From contig CP110630.1 of assembly GCA_026210745.1 (NCBI GenBank), forward strand, positions 186,001 through 250,000: a stretch of 64,000 bases of DNA, in the 5' to 3' direction. This DNA comes from Exobasidium rhododendri (taxonomy: Eukaryota > Basidiomycota > Exobasidiomycetes > Exobasidiales > Exobasidiaceae). A model generated the notes under the pieces. It searched no databases, was not told where the DNA came from, and saw only the letters and a program-made list of their open reading frames with translations. Positions within the stretch are counted from its first letter, which is position 1. The number at the start of each line of letters is the position of its first letter. Positions 41,807 through 51,978 of this stretch are shown here, one piece after another. The translations under genes and the position numbers were made by a program.

Positions 41807-43222
41807 TCAGTCGACACCAGGCGCCGGCCCGCGACTCTGCTGCCTGAACCAGAGCATGATCTGCTTGAAGAGGACGTCGTTTGCTCGTAGCATCACCAAT
41901 CCATAGCCACTGGGCACACTGGCTCGTATCAGTGGCTTGTAGCACTGCCCCTCTGACTTGATGCCGCCGTAGAGCATCATGCGTTGCAACACGGCCTTTC
42001 GCTGGATGTGGCTCGCTCCTCTGTGCCACGGCTTGCTTCTCCTGCTCTCTGCGATGACGAGCTCCTCTGCCTCTGCAATACTGCGACATTCGTCCATTGT
42101 GCCGTGCAGTATTCTTTGTGCGACACTGCACGGCACTTGCCGCTTGAGGAACAGCTCTCGGAGTGAGTCTACTCGCTGGTGTGTGGCCTCTGCGAACTTG
42201 AGGATGACGAGTCTCCGTTCTGCATTGGACAGACCTGTCATCCAGGGCGTGTAAGTGGCGCGCTTCTTAATTCTGTTGATCGGGAAGATGACGTTGATTG
42301 CCTCCTCGATCATGTGCTCGTCGTTGCCTAATATTAGTATAGCCAAACGAGCAGTCAGGTGGTCGACGAGCTTCTTGCGCAGGGGCTCGAGTTGGTAGGG
42401 TCGAATCTGATACACTCGATCGGCGATGATCATGCGCTGCTCATCGGACAACGACTTGAAGATCTTTTCGTCGAGCGAGTCGAAGTGGAAGTGTGGGTCG
42501 AACTGGAACGTGTACTCGTAGTGGGGCACAAAATAATGAGGAGGTGAGATCGTCGTTTGTTGATGTTGATGGCTGGGAAGTAAGGCGGGTGGCTCTGCGA
42601 CGTGCAGGGCCGAGTAGAGATGCAGCGCGGGATGACTACGTAATAACACGGCGTAGGGGTGATTCTCTTGTACTGCCTTGCCTTTGGTGTCATGATGCGC
42701 ATTTGGCTGCCGTGCACGTCTTCTGTCGACATCCTTGGGAGTGCTTCTTTGCGACCATGGCGAGAAGGCGCTCCTCTTACTGGCGAGGTTGGCCTTACAA
42801 GGCGTAGCACTATCACTTTGGCCGGCTGCCTCACCGTCGCGACTTGGGCCGCCGCGTTCATAGTACGTATTGCATGTCGTTGGATGGTAATTGTCACTGG
42901 GGAGGGAATATTGTGAACTACTTGACTGCGCAAGATGGCCATGCACGTACGGATGAAACGGAGTCTGCCTCTCGTGGATGCTGCTTGTCGAGGCTGCATG
43001 TGTGTCGTACGTTGTAGGATCTACTTTTCTAGCAAAATAAGACAACAAATCTTTCGTCTTGTGTCTTGACGCATCCCTTCCACTGTGATCTGATATACGT
43101 ATAGAGGGCTCCTTGTCCTTCTTCTTCTTCAGCGCGGGATTCGCCACCGTCGAGGATACTACACACAGAGCGTGCTGTGCCAGAATACTGACTAGTACGA
43201 CCGCTCTACAGAGCGACATCAT
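41807..43222 (-). CDS. Array member 17, secreted triple-module protein with basic head
   Basis: First member of the right arm, 471 residues from ATG 43222 (a second ATG follows at 43219). The signal peptide is about 27 residues (ends SSTVA). The mature end NPALKKKKDKEP is lysine-rich and lacks the XP-M head. TKDLLSYFAR is a variant of TRDFL. The linker is otherwise Ser/His/Tyr-rich. HYEYTFQFDPHF opens the conserved region. M1 is LSDEQRMIIADRVYQIRPY, M2 WMTGLSNAERRLVI and M3 WHRGASHIQRKAVLQRMM. The end is VPSGYGLVMLRANDVLF. It is convergent with BLM10. Confidence 0.92.
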   Translation of the reverse strand: MMSLCRAVVLVSILAQHALCVVSSTVANPALKKKKDKEPSIRISDHSGRDASRHKTKDLLSYFARKVDPTTYDTHAASTSSIHERQTPFHPYVHGHLAQSSSSQYSLPSDNYHPTTCNTYYERGGPSRDGEAAGQSDSATPCKANLASKRSAFSPWSQRSTPKDVDRRRARQPNAHHDTKGKAVQENHPYAVLLRSHPALHLYSALHVAEPPALLPSHQHQQTTISPPHYFVPHYEYTFQFDPHFHFDSLDEKIFKSLSDEQRMIIADRVYQIRPYQLEPLRKKLVDHLTARLAILILGNDEHMIEEAINVIFPINRIKKRATYTPWMTGLSNAERRLVILKFAEATHQRVDSLRELFLKRQVPCSVAQRILHGTMDECRSIAEAEELVIAESRRSKPWHRGASHIQRKAVLQRMMLYGGIKSEGQCYKPLIRASVPSGYGLVMLRANDVLFKQIMLWFRQQSRGPAPGVD

Positions 43223-43545
43223 CGCCGCCACTTGTTGCAGACAAAAAGAATACTTCACCGAAGGAGAATGGGGGAGCTCAAAACGATGGCAGAGCGGCGC
43301 AATTGTTGCTCTTGTCCTTCTTCAACGTGGTCACAATCCTCATGTATGTACGCCCACTGTGACGATAGACTGTTGCGCTTGATTGTTGCACAATGACTAC
43401 ATTCGGCCCTTCGTCGGCACAGTCTCATCTTTCATGCCGGGCAAGATGAACGATGACGAGACATGATGCATACAAGGCAGACGTGTCTCACCGTCGCCTC
43501 GTATTGAAACGCCCTTCCTGCCACTCACTACAATCGTTGTATTTC
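43223..43545. other. Intergenic region, 323 bases
   Basis: Spacer between two - strand array genes. The upstream frame of the 43222 gene is open from a GTG at 43258 only. No clear TATA element or other site was seen. Confidence 0.45.
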
Positions 43546-45030
43546 TCACACTGGACACGGCTCGACTCCCCTTCCCATCGCCCAGGACATCAACTTCTGA
43601 AAGTCCTCGTCGCTCGCCCGGAGCAGCTTCAAGCCGAATCCACTTGGGAGGAAATCCTTCTTGAGGAGGTCGTAGTAGTAGTGGACCTTTCTGGTGCTGT
43701 GCGACGTCGTCATCCGGTGAAGCACTGCCTTTCTCTGACTCTGACTGACACCCTCCTGCCATGGCTTGCATCGCACCTTTTCCTTGATGAAGAGACCGTG
43801 ACGATGGGCGATGTCGACACACTCTTCCAGTGTCGTCGCATCGTGGATCTGCAGCGCCAACGACGGTGCGATTCGCCGTGTCAAGAAGAGGTCCAGCAGC
43901 TGATCAGTCCGTTGATGCGTCGCCTCGGCGAACTTCCTAATGATGAGCAGCCGCTGTGCATTCGTCAATCCGTCCATCCAGGTGTATGTGGTGCCTCTCT
44001 TGGCCTGAAGGATCGGATACAGTGCTTGTGTGGCCCTCTCGATGCGGTCCTGATCCGAGCTTAGTAGACTCTTCGCTAGGGGTACATCCAAGTATTCGTT
44101 GAGCATCTTTCGAATGGCGTCTGTCGAGTATGGACGGAGCTGGTGAATACGGTCCACAATGACAGATCGTTGCTCTTCCGTCAGGTTGCGAAACACCTTG
44201 TCGTCTGTACTGCGGTAGTGGAACAGGTCGCTGACGGGAAACGTGTACTCCCACGGCGGGACATACTGATGCAGTAGTGGTGCTTTCCTCTTGCGACTGT
44301 TGCTGGCAGTAGATGCATGGGCGGACACTCGAGGGGTGTCGTAGCCGTGTATCTGCGGTCGATCCTGTGGGTCTGTATGTGCGGATGATGCGGATGCGTA
44401 CGTGTGGTAATGAGCCGAGGAGCTGGAGGGGTTGTGGAAGTCTCCTTCACGGTCTCCGATGTTGGTGTCCTGTGGTGGAGTGTAGAGTTGTGAAAGGCCT
44501 TCATACTGATAGAGATTATTGCCACCCTGCCCGTCGACGTCGTTCGTATACAGAAGGTGCTGGTAGTCGTGGCCTGTCACACTCGTGCTCGGGATGTCGG
44601 TTGGTTGGGCACAAGAAGGCAGCATTTCGTGATCAACAATCTGTATGTTGGAATACGGCAGCATGCCTTGCGTATAGTGATACGATGCATCGAAGTTACC
44701 GTGAATGTCCAGTGCGTCCGGAGGCCTGCTTGGATCGAGATAGGCCGTGGTATTGGTGGGATGACTAGATTGACGCTGCTGAGTACGATTCACATTAAGT
44801 CTTGGGGCAATTCCATTCAGGATGTTCCTGTTCCTGTTTTGACGGAGGCTGTCAGTGTGCGTACCACGATCGACCCGTGGAGAAGCGCTCGTTCTTGGTG
44901 TAAAGGTGCGGTCTTCTATTAATCTTTGATAGCTGGGGTCGTATCTGTCCATAGGATACGGTGCTGCATATCCCACACTGCAAAGGGCACCGTAGACGAG
45001 AAGGAGAGTAGATACTGAAAGAGGCGTCAT
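43546..45030 (-). CDS. Array member 18, secreted triple-module protein
   Basis: A 494-residue protein. Signal peptide of about 22 residues (ends VGYA), head APYPMD. The linker is rich in Asn, Thr, Gln, His and Tyr. The conserved region is opened by YVPPWEYTFPV, a leader found in several right-arm members. M1 is LTEEQRSVIVDRIHQLRPY, M2 WMDGLTNAQRLLII and M3 WQEGVSQSQRKAVLHRM. The end is LPSGFGLKLLRASDEDF. A TATA-like element lies 45-51 bases upstream. Confidence 0.93.
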   Translation of the reverse strand: MTPLSVSTLLLVYGALCSVGYAAPYPMDRYDPSYQRLIEDRTFTPRTSASPRVDRGTHTDSLRQNRNRNILNGIAPRLNVNRTQQRQSSHPTNTTAYLDPSRPPDALDIHGNFDASYHYTQGMLPYSNIQIVDHEMLPSCAQPTDIPSTSVTGHDYQHLLYTNDVDGQGGNNLYQYEGLSQLYTPPQDTNIGDREGDFHNPSSSSAHYHTYASASSAHTDPQDRPQIHGYDTPRVSAHASTASNSRKRKAPLLHQYVPPWEYTFPVSDLFHYRSTDDKVFRNLTEEQRSVIVDRIHQLRPYSTDAIRKMLNEYLDVPLAKSLLSSDQDRIERATQALYPILQAKRGTTYTWMDGLTNAQRLLIIRKFAEATHQRTDQLLDLFLTRRIAPSLALQIHDATTLEECVDIAHRHGLFIKEKVRCKPWQEGVSQSQRKAVLHRMTTSHSTRKVHYYYDLLKKDFLPSGFGLKLLRASDEDFQKLMSWAMGRGVEPCPV

Positions 45031-45074
45031 GGAGGTGATCGTCGGAGAGGCGTGTCAGGTTGAAGAAGGACCCC

Positions 45075-45081
45075 CTTTATA
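45075..45081 (-). promoter_or_regulatory. TATA-like element of the gene starting at 45030
   Basis: Read on the - strand this is TATAAAG, about 45 bases before the ATG, a spacing similar to that of the 16744 gene. Confidence 0.5.
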
Positions 45082-45307
45082 CCTCCTCAACGTAAAGATT
45101 TGATAATTTATGCTTCACACTCGACGCTATTTGTGCATGAAAGATACTACAAATGTGACTTACGCCCATTACATGATTCATTCCCCGTTCCCCTCTAAAG
45201 TAGCGATCTTTGGCTTGTTTGCTACACTGGAGGGTGTGGTCGTTTCGGAGCCGCTTCTATCCTTACTTGCACTTTCATGCCTGCACTCTGTTGTCTCAAG
45301 GGACAGC

Positions 45308-46720
45308 CTACAGTGGCAACCACGCTGGACCTGCACGCTGCAACGATGCCATGACACTCGGGAACTTCTCATCAGACACGCGCAGCATCATCAAGCCCAC
45401 GCCACTTGGGAGGGTGCTCTTCTGGAGGAGCTGGTAGCAGACCATCTTTTCTTGCCTTCCCACCGTCATCATGCGATGAATGAGCGCCTTTTTCTGCATG
45501 TTGCTGCACCCCTTCTGCCACGGTGCATTGCGTGGATTCTCCTGGATCAGCAGTCCATACTTCACTGCAATCTGCTCACATGCTTTCTTGGTGGGTGCCT
45601 CCAAAATCTTGACGGCGACATCGGGCGTGACCATCTGCAGTAAGAAGAACTCACGGAGGTGGTCGACCGGCTGCTCCGTTGCATCGGCAAACTTGACGAT
45701 GACCTGCCGTCGTTGTGCGTTGGTGAGGCCGCTCATCCAAGGATGCTGATAGTAGCGCATCTTCCTCTTTCGTATCGGGTACAACACTTCCACGGCATCT
45801 TCGACCCAGGTGACGTTGTCGCTCAGCAGTTGCTTGGCTAGAAAAGCGTCGAGGCGGACTTGCAGCTTCTTGCGAACAGCATCGCCAGAATATGGTCTGA
45901 TCTGCATGATACGGTCCACCACGAGTATCTTCTGGTCCTTGGAGAGCTTGTCAAAGATGATGAAGTCTTTCTGTTCGTCGTAGTCGAAATCGGCGTCGAC
46001 GGGGATCGTGTATTCCCACGGTGGAACATAGATGTAGCCACTTTTTACGGTAGGGGAGCTCTGCAGGCTGATGTCGATAGTCACGCCCTTTGCCTTCCTG
46101 CGATGATCCACTGATGATTGGTTGACGGTGAATTGGCTGAAACTGCCTGGCGACAGGTTACGTGACTGTTGAGTGCCATAAAGATCACTGGGGAGCCCAC
46201 TCGACGCTGAAGGAACGGTGAGTCGTGGCAGAAAGGACAAGCGGGGCGTGTCAATGTGGTCAGTCACGCTGAATGTCTGATCCACGCTCGGATAATTCGG
46301 AGGGTAGAAGTGTAGCGGGAGGGTGTGACTGTTGCTCACATCCGTGTCGTTGTAGGCCGGTTGCTTGTGTAGCCCATGAGAAGAATACTGCGCTTCATCA
46401 GTCGACAGGCCCGCAGTGTGAAAGTGTAGGGACGGTCCGCTCTGCCAGTCATCGTGGTGAGAAGAGGCGTAGTCAGGGAACAAGCTTGAGCCTCCATAGA
46501 AACCTTTATTTCCCTGTGCCCCATAGAAAGCGTCACTCAGAGGAGCGGGCGATCCTGGATAGTACACTTCCAAAGTCTCTGGCAGGGGTGCGAGATTGTG
46601 CGTGTCATAGGACTGACCGTGCCCTCCACCAAACATTGGAACAGGAGTTGCTCCTACTCTGCTGATCCCATAAAGGCATACGAGGCATACGAGGAGGTTC
46701 ATACTGGTGAGTACGGTCAT
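45308..46720 (-). CDS. Array member 19, secreted triple-module protein, PMF/LAPLP group
   Basis: A 470-residue protein from ATG 46720 (ATG 46702 is an alternative). Signal peptide of about 24 residues (ends RVGA), head TPVPMF. It belongs to a right-arm group of four with PMF followed some 10-15 residues later by LAPLPETL. YVPPWEYTIPV opens the conserved region. M1 is LSKDQKILVVDRIMQIRPY, M2 WMSGLTNAQRRQVI and M3 WQKGCSNMQKKALIHRMM. The end is LPSGVGLMMLRVSDEKF. A longer upstream frame (to 46813) lacks a fitting signal peptide. Confidence 0.92.
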   Translation of the reverse strand: MTVLTSMNLLVCLVCLYGISRVGATPVPMFGGGHGQSYDTHNLAPLPETLEVYYPGSPAPLSDAFYGAQGNKGFYGGSSLFPDYASSHHDDWQSGPSLHFHTAGLSTDEAQYSSHGLHKQPAYNDTDVSNSHTLPLHFYPPNYPSVDQTFSVTDHIDTPRLSFLPRLTVPSASSGLPSDLYGTQQSRNLSPGSFSQFTVNQSSVDHRRKAKGVTIDISLQSSPTVKSGYIYVPPWEYTIPVDADFDYDEQKDFIIFDKLSKDQKILVVDRIMQIRPYSGDAVRKKLQVRLDAFLAKQLLSDNVTWVEDAVEVLYPIRKRKMRYYQHPWMSGLTNAQRRQVIVKFADATEQPVDHLREFFLLQMVTPDVAVKILEAPTKKACEQIAVKYGLLIQENPRNAPWQKGCSNMQKKALIHRMMTVGRQEKMVCYQLLQKSTLPSGVGLMMLRVSDEKFPSVMASLQRAGPAWLPL

Positions 46721-46993
46721 GACAAGGATGGTGACGAGAGGTGTGGCGATATAGCAGAGGAAGAAGAAGAATACTTCGATGTGATATTCTTTTACAACGT
46801 CGCGACTGATCATGCTATGTCAGATCAGATTCCAGCACGGCCACGGCAACTGTCCTGCCAAGATGTGACTGTGACGTGACCGTGAAGCGGTGAGAGAGAG
46901 CACATCTATAGGTTCTAAATCAGTCACCAAGTACATTTGCAGACAGAAGAGTCCTTGCGTGGCCCCTCGACAGCTGTCCCCTTGATAATTGGC

Positions 46994-48400
46994 TCACACA
47001 TACTCCCGGAGCATCCACATCATCTTGTGGAAGTCGTCATCGTCTGCCCGGAGCATCTGCAGTCCGTATCCACTCGGCACAAATCTCTTCTCCAGGAGCG
47101 CCCAGCATTGTGTGTTGCGCAATTCTCCCGTCGCCATCATTCGATGCACGAGCGCCTTCTTCTGCATGTGCGTGGCGCCCTTTTGCCACGGTGCACGTCG
47201 TTCGTTCTCTTCGTAGAGGAGACCGTTCTGCTTGGCGAGCTGCATGCACTCCTCGTCGGTGGCGCTCCGTATCTGCAGGGCCAATTGCGGCGTCACATTG
47301 TCCCGCAGAAACATCTCGCGGAGAAGGTCGACATTCTGCTTTGTCACCTCGGCAAACTTGGCAATGATCTGCCTTCGCTGTGCGTTGGACAGTCCTGTCA
47401 TCCAAGGGTCAGTGTACGACTTTTGTTTCTGCACGTCGATGCGGTAGAGCTTGTCGATGGCGGCCTCGATCTTTCCGGCGTCTTCACTGAGGATGTCGAG
47501 GGCGAGTTGTGCGGTCAGCTTCCTTGCCAGCTTCTTTCGGATAGAGTCGGTAAAATACGGCCTGATCTGCAGGATCCTGTCAACAACAAACGTCTTTTGC
47601 GTGCTGGACAGTCGATGAAAGACCAGATCTTGAAGGGTGGTGTAGGGGAAAGTACGGCTGACGGGGTAGATGTACTCGCGTGGGATCGTGTACTCATGTG
47701 GCGAGCCATCGGATGGGTAGACGAGGCTGTAGAGGATTGGTGCTTCCTGCTCGCCTGTGTGTGGAATTTGAGGGAGAGATGAAGAAGCAGTAATTCGTGG
47801 AGGTCGCGGCGTCATGACGTATGCCGTGTCACTGAGGCTTGCGGTGGATGCTTGTGCACTGCTATATGGGGGATACGCGAGGCCCTGACCTGTTTGCCAT
47901 AATGTCGGATGAAGATGGTGATGTACTTGCACGTCACGGTGAAGTTGATTCTGGAGTAGAGGGTCGTAGGTGGGCAGCTCGTGGTGATACGATGGATAGG
48001 CGCCACTGCTAAGGTGAGGTTCATGCTGCTGCCCACCGTAGCCATGAAAGCTGTACTGCGTCGGTTGTATGTATGCCCCTGGTAGATCTGCATTGCTGTA
48101 AGTTTGTAGGGAAGAATTAACTTGTTGATGCCCTGGATCTTCATACCCGCTAGACTGGCCATAGTCAGTAGCATGTGCCGTTCCATACTGAGTTCCGTGC
48201 TGAATTCCGTATTGAGATCCATACTGACTGGGTAGATGATATGGATCGACGTGGAGTGTGTGCAGCTCTTCAGGCAAGGGAGCGAGGCGAGGAGAGCCTG
48301 GAATGAATCCCTGCTCGCCGCTGAACATGGGAATCGCCACACTCAAGCCATAGAGGGAAGAGAATACAGCGAGGAATGTGAGCGTAGAAGGCGCCACCAT
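46994..48400 (-). CDS. Array member 20, secreted triple-module protein, PMF/LAPLP group
   Basis: A 468-residue protein. ATG 48400 gives a signal peptide of about 22 residues (ends LSVA) and the short head IPMF, then RLAPLPEEL. The linker starts with a small YG-x-QYG-type repeat (SQYGSQYGIQHGTQYG) and is Tyr/Gln/His-rich. The conserved region has M1 LSSTQKTFVVDRILQIRPY, M2 WMTGLSNAQRRQII and M3 WQKGATHMQKKALVHRMM. The end is VPSGYGLQMLRADDDDF. M2-M3 are very close to those of the gene at 45308, so the pair is probably a recent duplicate. Confidence 0.93.
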   Translation of the reverse strand: MVAPSTLTFLAVFSSLYGLSVAIPMFSGEQGFIPGSPRLAPLPEELHTLHVDPYHLPSQYGSQYGIQHGTQYGTAHATDYGQSSGYEDPGHQQVNSSLQTYSNADLPGAYIQPTQYSFHGYGGQQHEPHLSSGAYPSYHHELPTYDPLLQNQLHRDVQVHHHLHPTLWQTGQGLAYPPYSSAQASTASLSDTAYVMTPRPPRITASSSLPQIPHTGEQEAPILYSLVYPSDGSPHEYTIPREYIYPVSRTFPYTTLQDLVFHRLSSTQKTFVVDRILQIRPYFTDSIRKKLARKLTAQLALDILSEDAGKIEAAIDKLYRIDVQKQKSYTDPWMTGLSNAQRRQIIAKFAEVTKQNVDLLREMFLRDNVTPQLALQIRSATDEECMQLAKQNGLLYEENERRAPWQKGATHMQKKALVHRMMATGELRNTQCWALLEKRFVPSGYGLQMLRADDDDFHKMMWMLREYV

Positions 48401-48763
48401 CGATTGGAGGATTCGAGAAGCAGGACGAAGATGCGTAGAAATTGTTACAGGACAGAACTTCCCTTTTGTAGTCCGAGAGGTACGAATCCATTCTGTTCCA
48501 TCTTCAGCTTCTCTATTGAGATATATCATGTACAAGACTCTCAGCGCTCAGTGTGACTGTAGTAGCGCAATCTGTGTGATGAGCACTACCTCGGCGCTAT
48601 TTCTGCCAACGGTCGGTCTCCTACATCGCCCTTTTGGAGAAAGCACAGATGTGACTATGAAATATGTCTGCAGTAGAAGGAAGTGTGACTACAGTACACT
48701 ATCTGAGTCTCCTCGATTGATCACACAGCCAGCCCTACTTTTTATTGCTATGCCTTCCTTCAC
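48401..48763. other. Intergenic region, 363 bases
   Basis: Spacer between - strand array genes. A GATATATC lies about 120 bases upstream of the 48400 start. Nothing else was recognised. Confidence 0.45.
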
Positions 48764-50242
48764 CTACGGCTGCAGATGCTGGGGAAGCTCCTTGATCATC
48801 TTCTTCAGCCAGGCGACAATGATCAAGAAGTCGTGCTCATTGGCTTGCAGGATCTTGAGCCCAAATCCCGCCCTTACTTTTTCCTTCTTGAGGAGGTAGT
48901 GCGCCTGTACTTTGTCTTTTGCGTGTCCGAATAGCAACAACCTCTGGAGCACCGCCTTTCTCTGCCGCGAGCTTGCGCCTTTCATCCACGGTGCGCTCTT
49001 TTGACTTCGAGGCTTTTCTGGGGGCGCGTACAGGTTCATCTCTTCTGCGAGATCTCGGCAGCCGTCAAGCGTAGAATACAGTATCTTCTCCGCTACAGCA
49101 GGCGTGATCTTCTCCCTCTCAAACAGCTCGAGAAGCTCGTCTGTCCTTTGTCCCGTCGCTGCGGCAAACTTCTTCATCACGAGCCTCCTTTGATCGTCGG
49201 TGAAGCCAGTCATCCACGAGACGTAGTCGGTGCGCTCCTTTTGCTGCTCGACGGGAAACAGGGACTGCGTGGCCCGGTCCATCGTGTCCTTGTCTCCGCT
49301 GAGAAAATCCATGGCCAGGAGAGCTGTCATGTGGCGCTGCAGGGTATGACGAATGGCGTCCCCAGAGTACGGCCTTATCTGCTGGATCCGATCAAAGATG
49401 TAAAACTTCTGGTCGTCGTCCAAGTTCGAGTACACCAGGTCGAAGATGTTCATGTAGGGAAACGTATTCACGACGAGCAGCTCATACTCCTCTGGAGGCA
49501 CGTATTGATATGCTCGAGACGTGTCTGGCATCTGTAAAGGAGTGTCATCATCAGAGGACTGCTGCAGAGACGTCTGACTCGATGATCCGAGATGCATGGC
49601 CTGCAGGTATCTGTTGAAGTAGGCGTCTGCTTGCTGATGCTGGCCGTCGTGCTGACTGCTGGACAAGACGTGTGGATATTGTTGATCCACCGTGGGAAAG
49701 TAGCCAAGGCTGCCATCAATGGCAGCAATGAGCTCGTTCTGCGTGCTGTAGACATCGTCGACGTTGTGTCGCACATCCAAGGATGGATCGTAGTGAGAGT
49801 ACTGTGTGAGTGGGTGACTTGACGTGCCACCGTGAGATTCTCTTGGTGTAGTGTGATGCTGGGAGCCACTGTCCGCGGTCGACTCGTATATTGTGGGGAA
49901 GGTGCTGCGGAGGAAATCATCCGTGCCGCTGTTTAGGGGGGAAGGGCTGCGTTGGCGGGAATGTGAGGTGTCCTGTTGCCGTCTGTTTGATCGTGCAGCA
50001 CGAGGACGCGATGTTTGAGCGCCGGATGGTCCAAGATTATCGGAAGGCGTGGAGGAAGAGCGAAGCCTACGAAGACGAGGTGTGGCTGCATGTCGTGCAG
50101 AGGAAGAATCGACCTCATTTGTGTAGTCGCTATAATTCCAGTTGCCGTCCATTGGGGAAGGTGATGGGACTGGAACGGCCGCACACATGCCGAAAAGATA
50201 CGATGCGATAGCTGTCACTAGGAAGTGCATGCGAAGGATCAT
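48764..50242 (-). CDS. Array member 21, secreted triple-module protein with TSR motif
   Basis: A 492-residue protein from ATG 50242 (ATG 50230 also possible). Signal peptide ends CAA and the head is VPVPSPSPMD. It is the only right-arm member with the TSR motif typical of the left arm (GAQTSRPRAARS). It also has DDFLRSTFPTIYESTADSG, shared with the genes at 23510 and 59407. YVPPEEYELLV opens the conserved region. M1 is LDDDQKFYIFDRIQQIRPY, M2 WMTGFTDDQRRLVM and M3 WMKGASSRQRKAVLQRLL. The end is VRAGFGLKILQANEHDF. It looks like a bridge between the two arms. Confidence 0.92.
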   Translation of the reverse strand: MILRMHFLVTAIASYLFGMCAAVPVPSPSPMDGNWNYSDYTNEVDSSSARHAATPRLRRLRSSSTPSDNLGPSGAQTSRPRAARSNRRQQDTSHSRQRSPSPLNSGTDDFLRSTFPTIYESTADSGSQHHTTPRESHGGTSSHPLTQYSHYDPSLDVRHNVDDVYSTQNELIAAIDGSLGYFPTVDQQYPHVLSSSQHDGQHQQADAYFNRYLQAMHLGSSSQTSLQQSSDDDTPLQMPDTSRAYQYVPPEEYELLVVNTFPYMNIFDLVYSNLDDDQKFYIFDRIQQIRPYSGDAIRHTLQRHMTALLAMDFLSGDKDTMDRATQSLFPVEQQKERTDYVSWMTGFTDDQRRLVMKKFAAATGQRTDELLELFEREKITPAVAEKILYSTLDGCRDLAEEMNLYAPPEKPRSQKSAPWMKGASSRQRKAVLQRLLLFGHAKDKVQAHYLLKKEKVRAGFGLKILQANEHDFLIIVAWLKKMIKELPQHLQP

Positions 50243-50607
50243 GAGTGCGGCCTCTCGTATGTATATATGGAGAGACTATGAAAGAGGTGGACGGTGAAGA
50301 GAAAGGCGAGGAGGAGAAGACGTCCTTGTACTACTTTATATGTCACGGAGGAGATGTCTGTCTGCTGGGTGTGACATTCACTCGCCGTCTGTCACGTAGT
50401 CTGTGCGAAGTATGCCCGGTAACAATCTGATCGCTCTGGGCCGAAAGAAGACCGTGTGGGTCGAGACACAGCATCCCGATGGCTTTCATGCGCACTCGTA
50501 TCGTCACACCCTTCTACTCGACTAAGTAAAGCTTCGTATTGATCAAGGGCGTCTCGACACAAATAGTCACCTCCCTTACAGATTATCTACATTCAGAAAG
50601 TACGGCT
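50243..50607. other. Intergenic region, 365 bases
   Basis: Promoter region of the gene starting at 50242, with a TATA-like element at 50334-50340, and the 3' flank of the gene ending at 50608. Nothing else was recognised. Confidence 0.5.
50334..50340 (-). promoter_or_regulatory. TATA-like element of the gene starting at 50242
   Basis: TATAAAG on the - strand, about 92 bases before the ATG. Confidence 0.4.
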
Positions 50608-51978
50608 TCACACCGGCGAGGGCGGAAATCCAGTCCCTCTCAGCCACTCCATGATCTCCATGAACGTCTTATCGTCGGCTCGCAGCATCTTCAATCCGTA
50701 GCCGCGCGGCACATAGTACCTCTCCAGGTACTCGTAGCACAGAATATTGTTCTTGACACCCCCTTTCGTCATCATGCGGTGCAGCAGGGCTTTTCGCTGG
50801 TTCTGACTGACGCCTCGCTGCCACGGTCTGTTCCGCTCGTTTTCCTTCAGGATAAGATTGTTGTCATAGGCGATCATCTTGCACTCCTGTATATCGGCAT
50901 GCAGGATCTTCTTTGCTACTTCAGGGGTCACATGTCGATTCAGGAAAAAGTCACGCAGCTCCTCTGTTCTCTGCTCTGTCGCTGCGGCGAGTTTCAGGAT
51001 GACGACTTTCCGTTGCGTGTTGGAGAGGCCCGTCATCCATGGAGGGTGAGCAGTTCGTTCCGGGGCTTGATTGATGGGAATCAGCTCTTCGACTGCTGCT
51101 TCCACTGCCGTCTCGTCGTCGCTTAGTATCGCTTTGGCAATCGGTGCGGAAAGGTGTCGCCCGAGCTTCTTGCGGATCGAAGGAGGCGAAAAGGGCCTGA
51201 TCTGCTGGATCCGGTCAATCACAAGCGCTTTCTGATCCCTGGACAAATCCATATACACCGAGTCGCCCAGATGATTGCGTGGGAAGTCCTTGTCGACGGG
51301 GATCGTGTACTCCTTGGCGTGTTCTGCGAGGATCTTGTCGTTGAGACGTGCGACGTGGGCGGACATTTTCCCTTCCTGGGTGGGAGTAGCTTGCACAGTG
51401 GAATGCTGAAGCCCTGCTAAACTCATATCTCCTATGTGCATGATCGGCTGCCCGTAGAAGTTGGTGTTTGTGAGTTTGTGGTAGTTCAGGATGACAGGAC
51501 GTCCCTCGAGGATGTCTTGGTGTTCATCCGCGTGGATGGGCTGAGTGTGGTCGTGCTCGTACTGATCAGCTTGGGGATGCTGATCTTGAAAGCTTGGCTC
51601 ATAAGGGAGGACCGGCAATGGTTGCGGATTCAGTTGGCCGCTACCGTTGTCCAAAGCTGCGTTATCGAATAAAAAGGGCTGATGTGCGTCGAGGGAGTAG
51701 GTATCGCTCTGAATGCGTGCCGTGATGGGGTGAGGATCCGTCTGAGAGTGATACAGTCCGTCTATGCCTCCAAAGCTATGGTCAGTATGGGACGACGATG
51801 CATAGTCATGCCAGGGCATATGGAGACTGTGATAGTCCAGCGACTCTGGCAGTGGCGCTAGTTGGTAGGGATCGTGGGTGACGTGGTGCTCACCGTTGAA
51901 CATGGGCATCGGCGCTGCGATACATAGTCCTGAAGAACAAGCGACGACACGTAGAAGGGCCGCTCTCTTGCAGTACAT
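50608..51978 (-). CDS. Array member 22, secreted triple-module protein, PMF/LAPLP group
   Basis: A 456-residue protein. Signal peptide of about 21 residues (ends LCIA), head APMPMF, then NGEHH and LAPLPESL. The linker is His/Pro/Asp-rich and ends with a charged stretch. KEYTIPVDKDF opens the conserved region. M1 is LSRDQKALVIDRIQQIRPF, M2 WMTGLSNTQRKVVI and M3 WQRGVSQNQRKALLHRMM. The end is VPRGYGLKMLRADDKTF. All three modules are close to consensus. Confidence 0.93.
   Translation of the reverse strand: MYCKRAALLRVVACSSGLCIAAPMPMFNGEHHVTHDPYQLAPLPESLDYHSLHMPWHDYASSSHTDHSFGGIDGLYHSQTDPHPITARIQSDTYSLDAHQPFLFDNAALDNGSGQLNPQPLPVLPYEPSFQDQHPQADQYEHDHTQPIHADEHQDILEGRPVILNYHKLTNTNFYGQPIMHIGDMSLAGLQHSTVQATPTQEGKMSAHVARLNDKILAEHAKEYTIPVDKDFPRNHLGDSVYMDLSRDQKALVIDRIQQIRPFSPPSIRKKLGRHLSAPIAKAILSDDETAVEAAVEELIPINQAPERTAHPPWMTGLSNTQRKVVILKLAAATEQRTEELRDFFLNRHVTPEVAKKILHADIQECKMIAYDNNLILKENERNRPWQRGVSQNQRKALLHRMMTKGGVKNNILCYEYLERYYVPRGYGLKMLRADDKTFMEIMEWLRGTGFPPSPV

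Noticed and set aside
46866-46890. TGTGAC-type hexamers upstream of several right-arm genes as a shared regulatory site
   Set aside because: A six-base word is expected many times in this length, and positions relative to start codons are not consistent.
46937-47782. 281-residue + strand frame opposite the 46994-48400 gene
   Set aside because: Mirror frame of the conserved modules; similar mirror frames occur opposite several paralogs.
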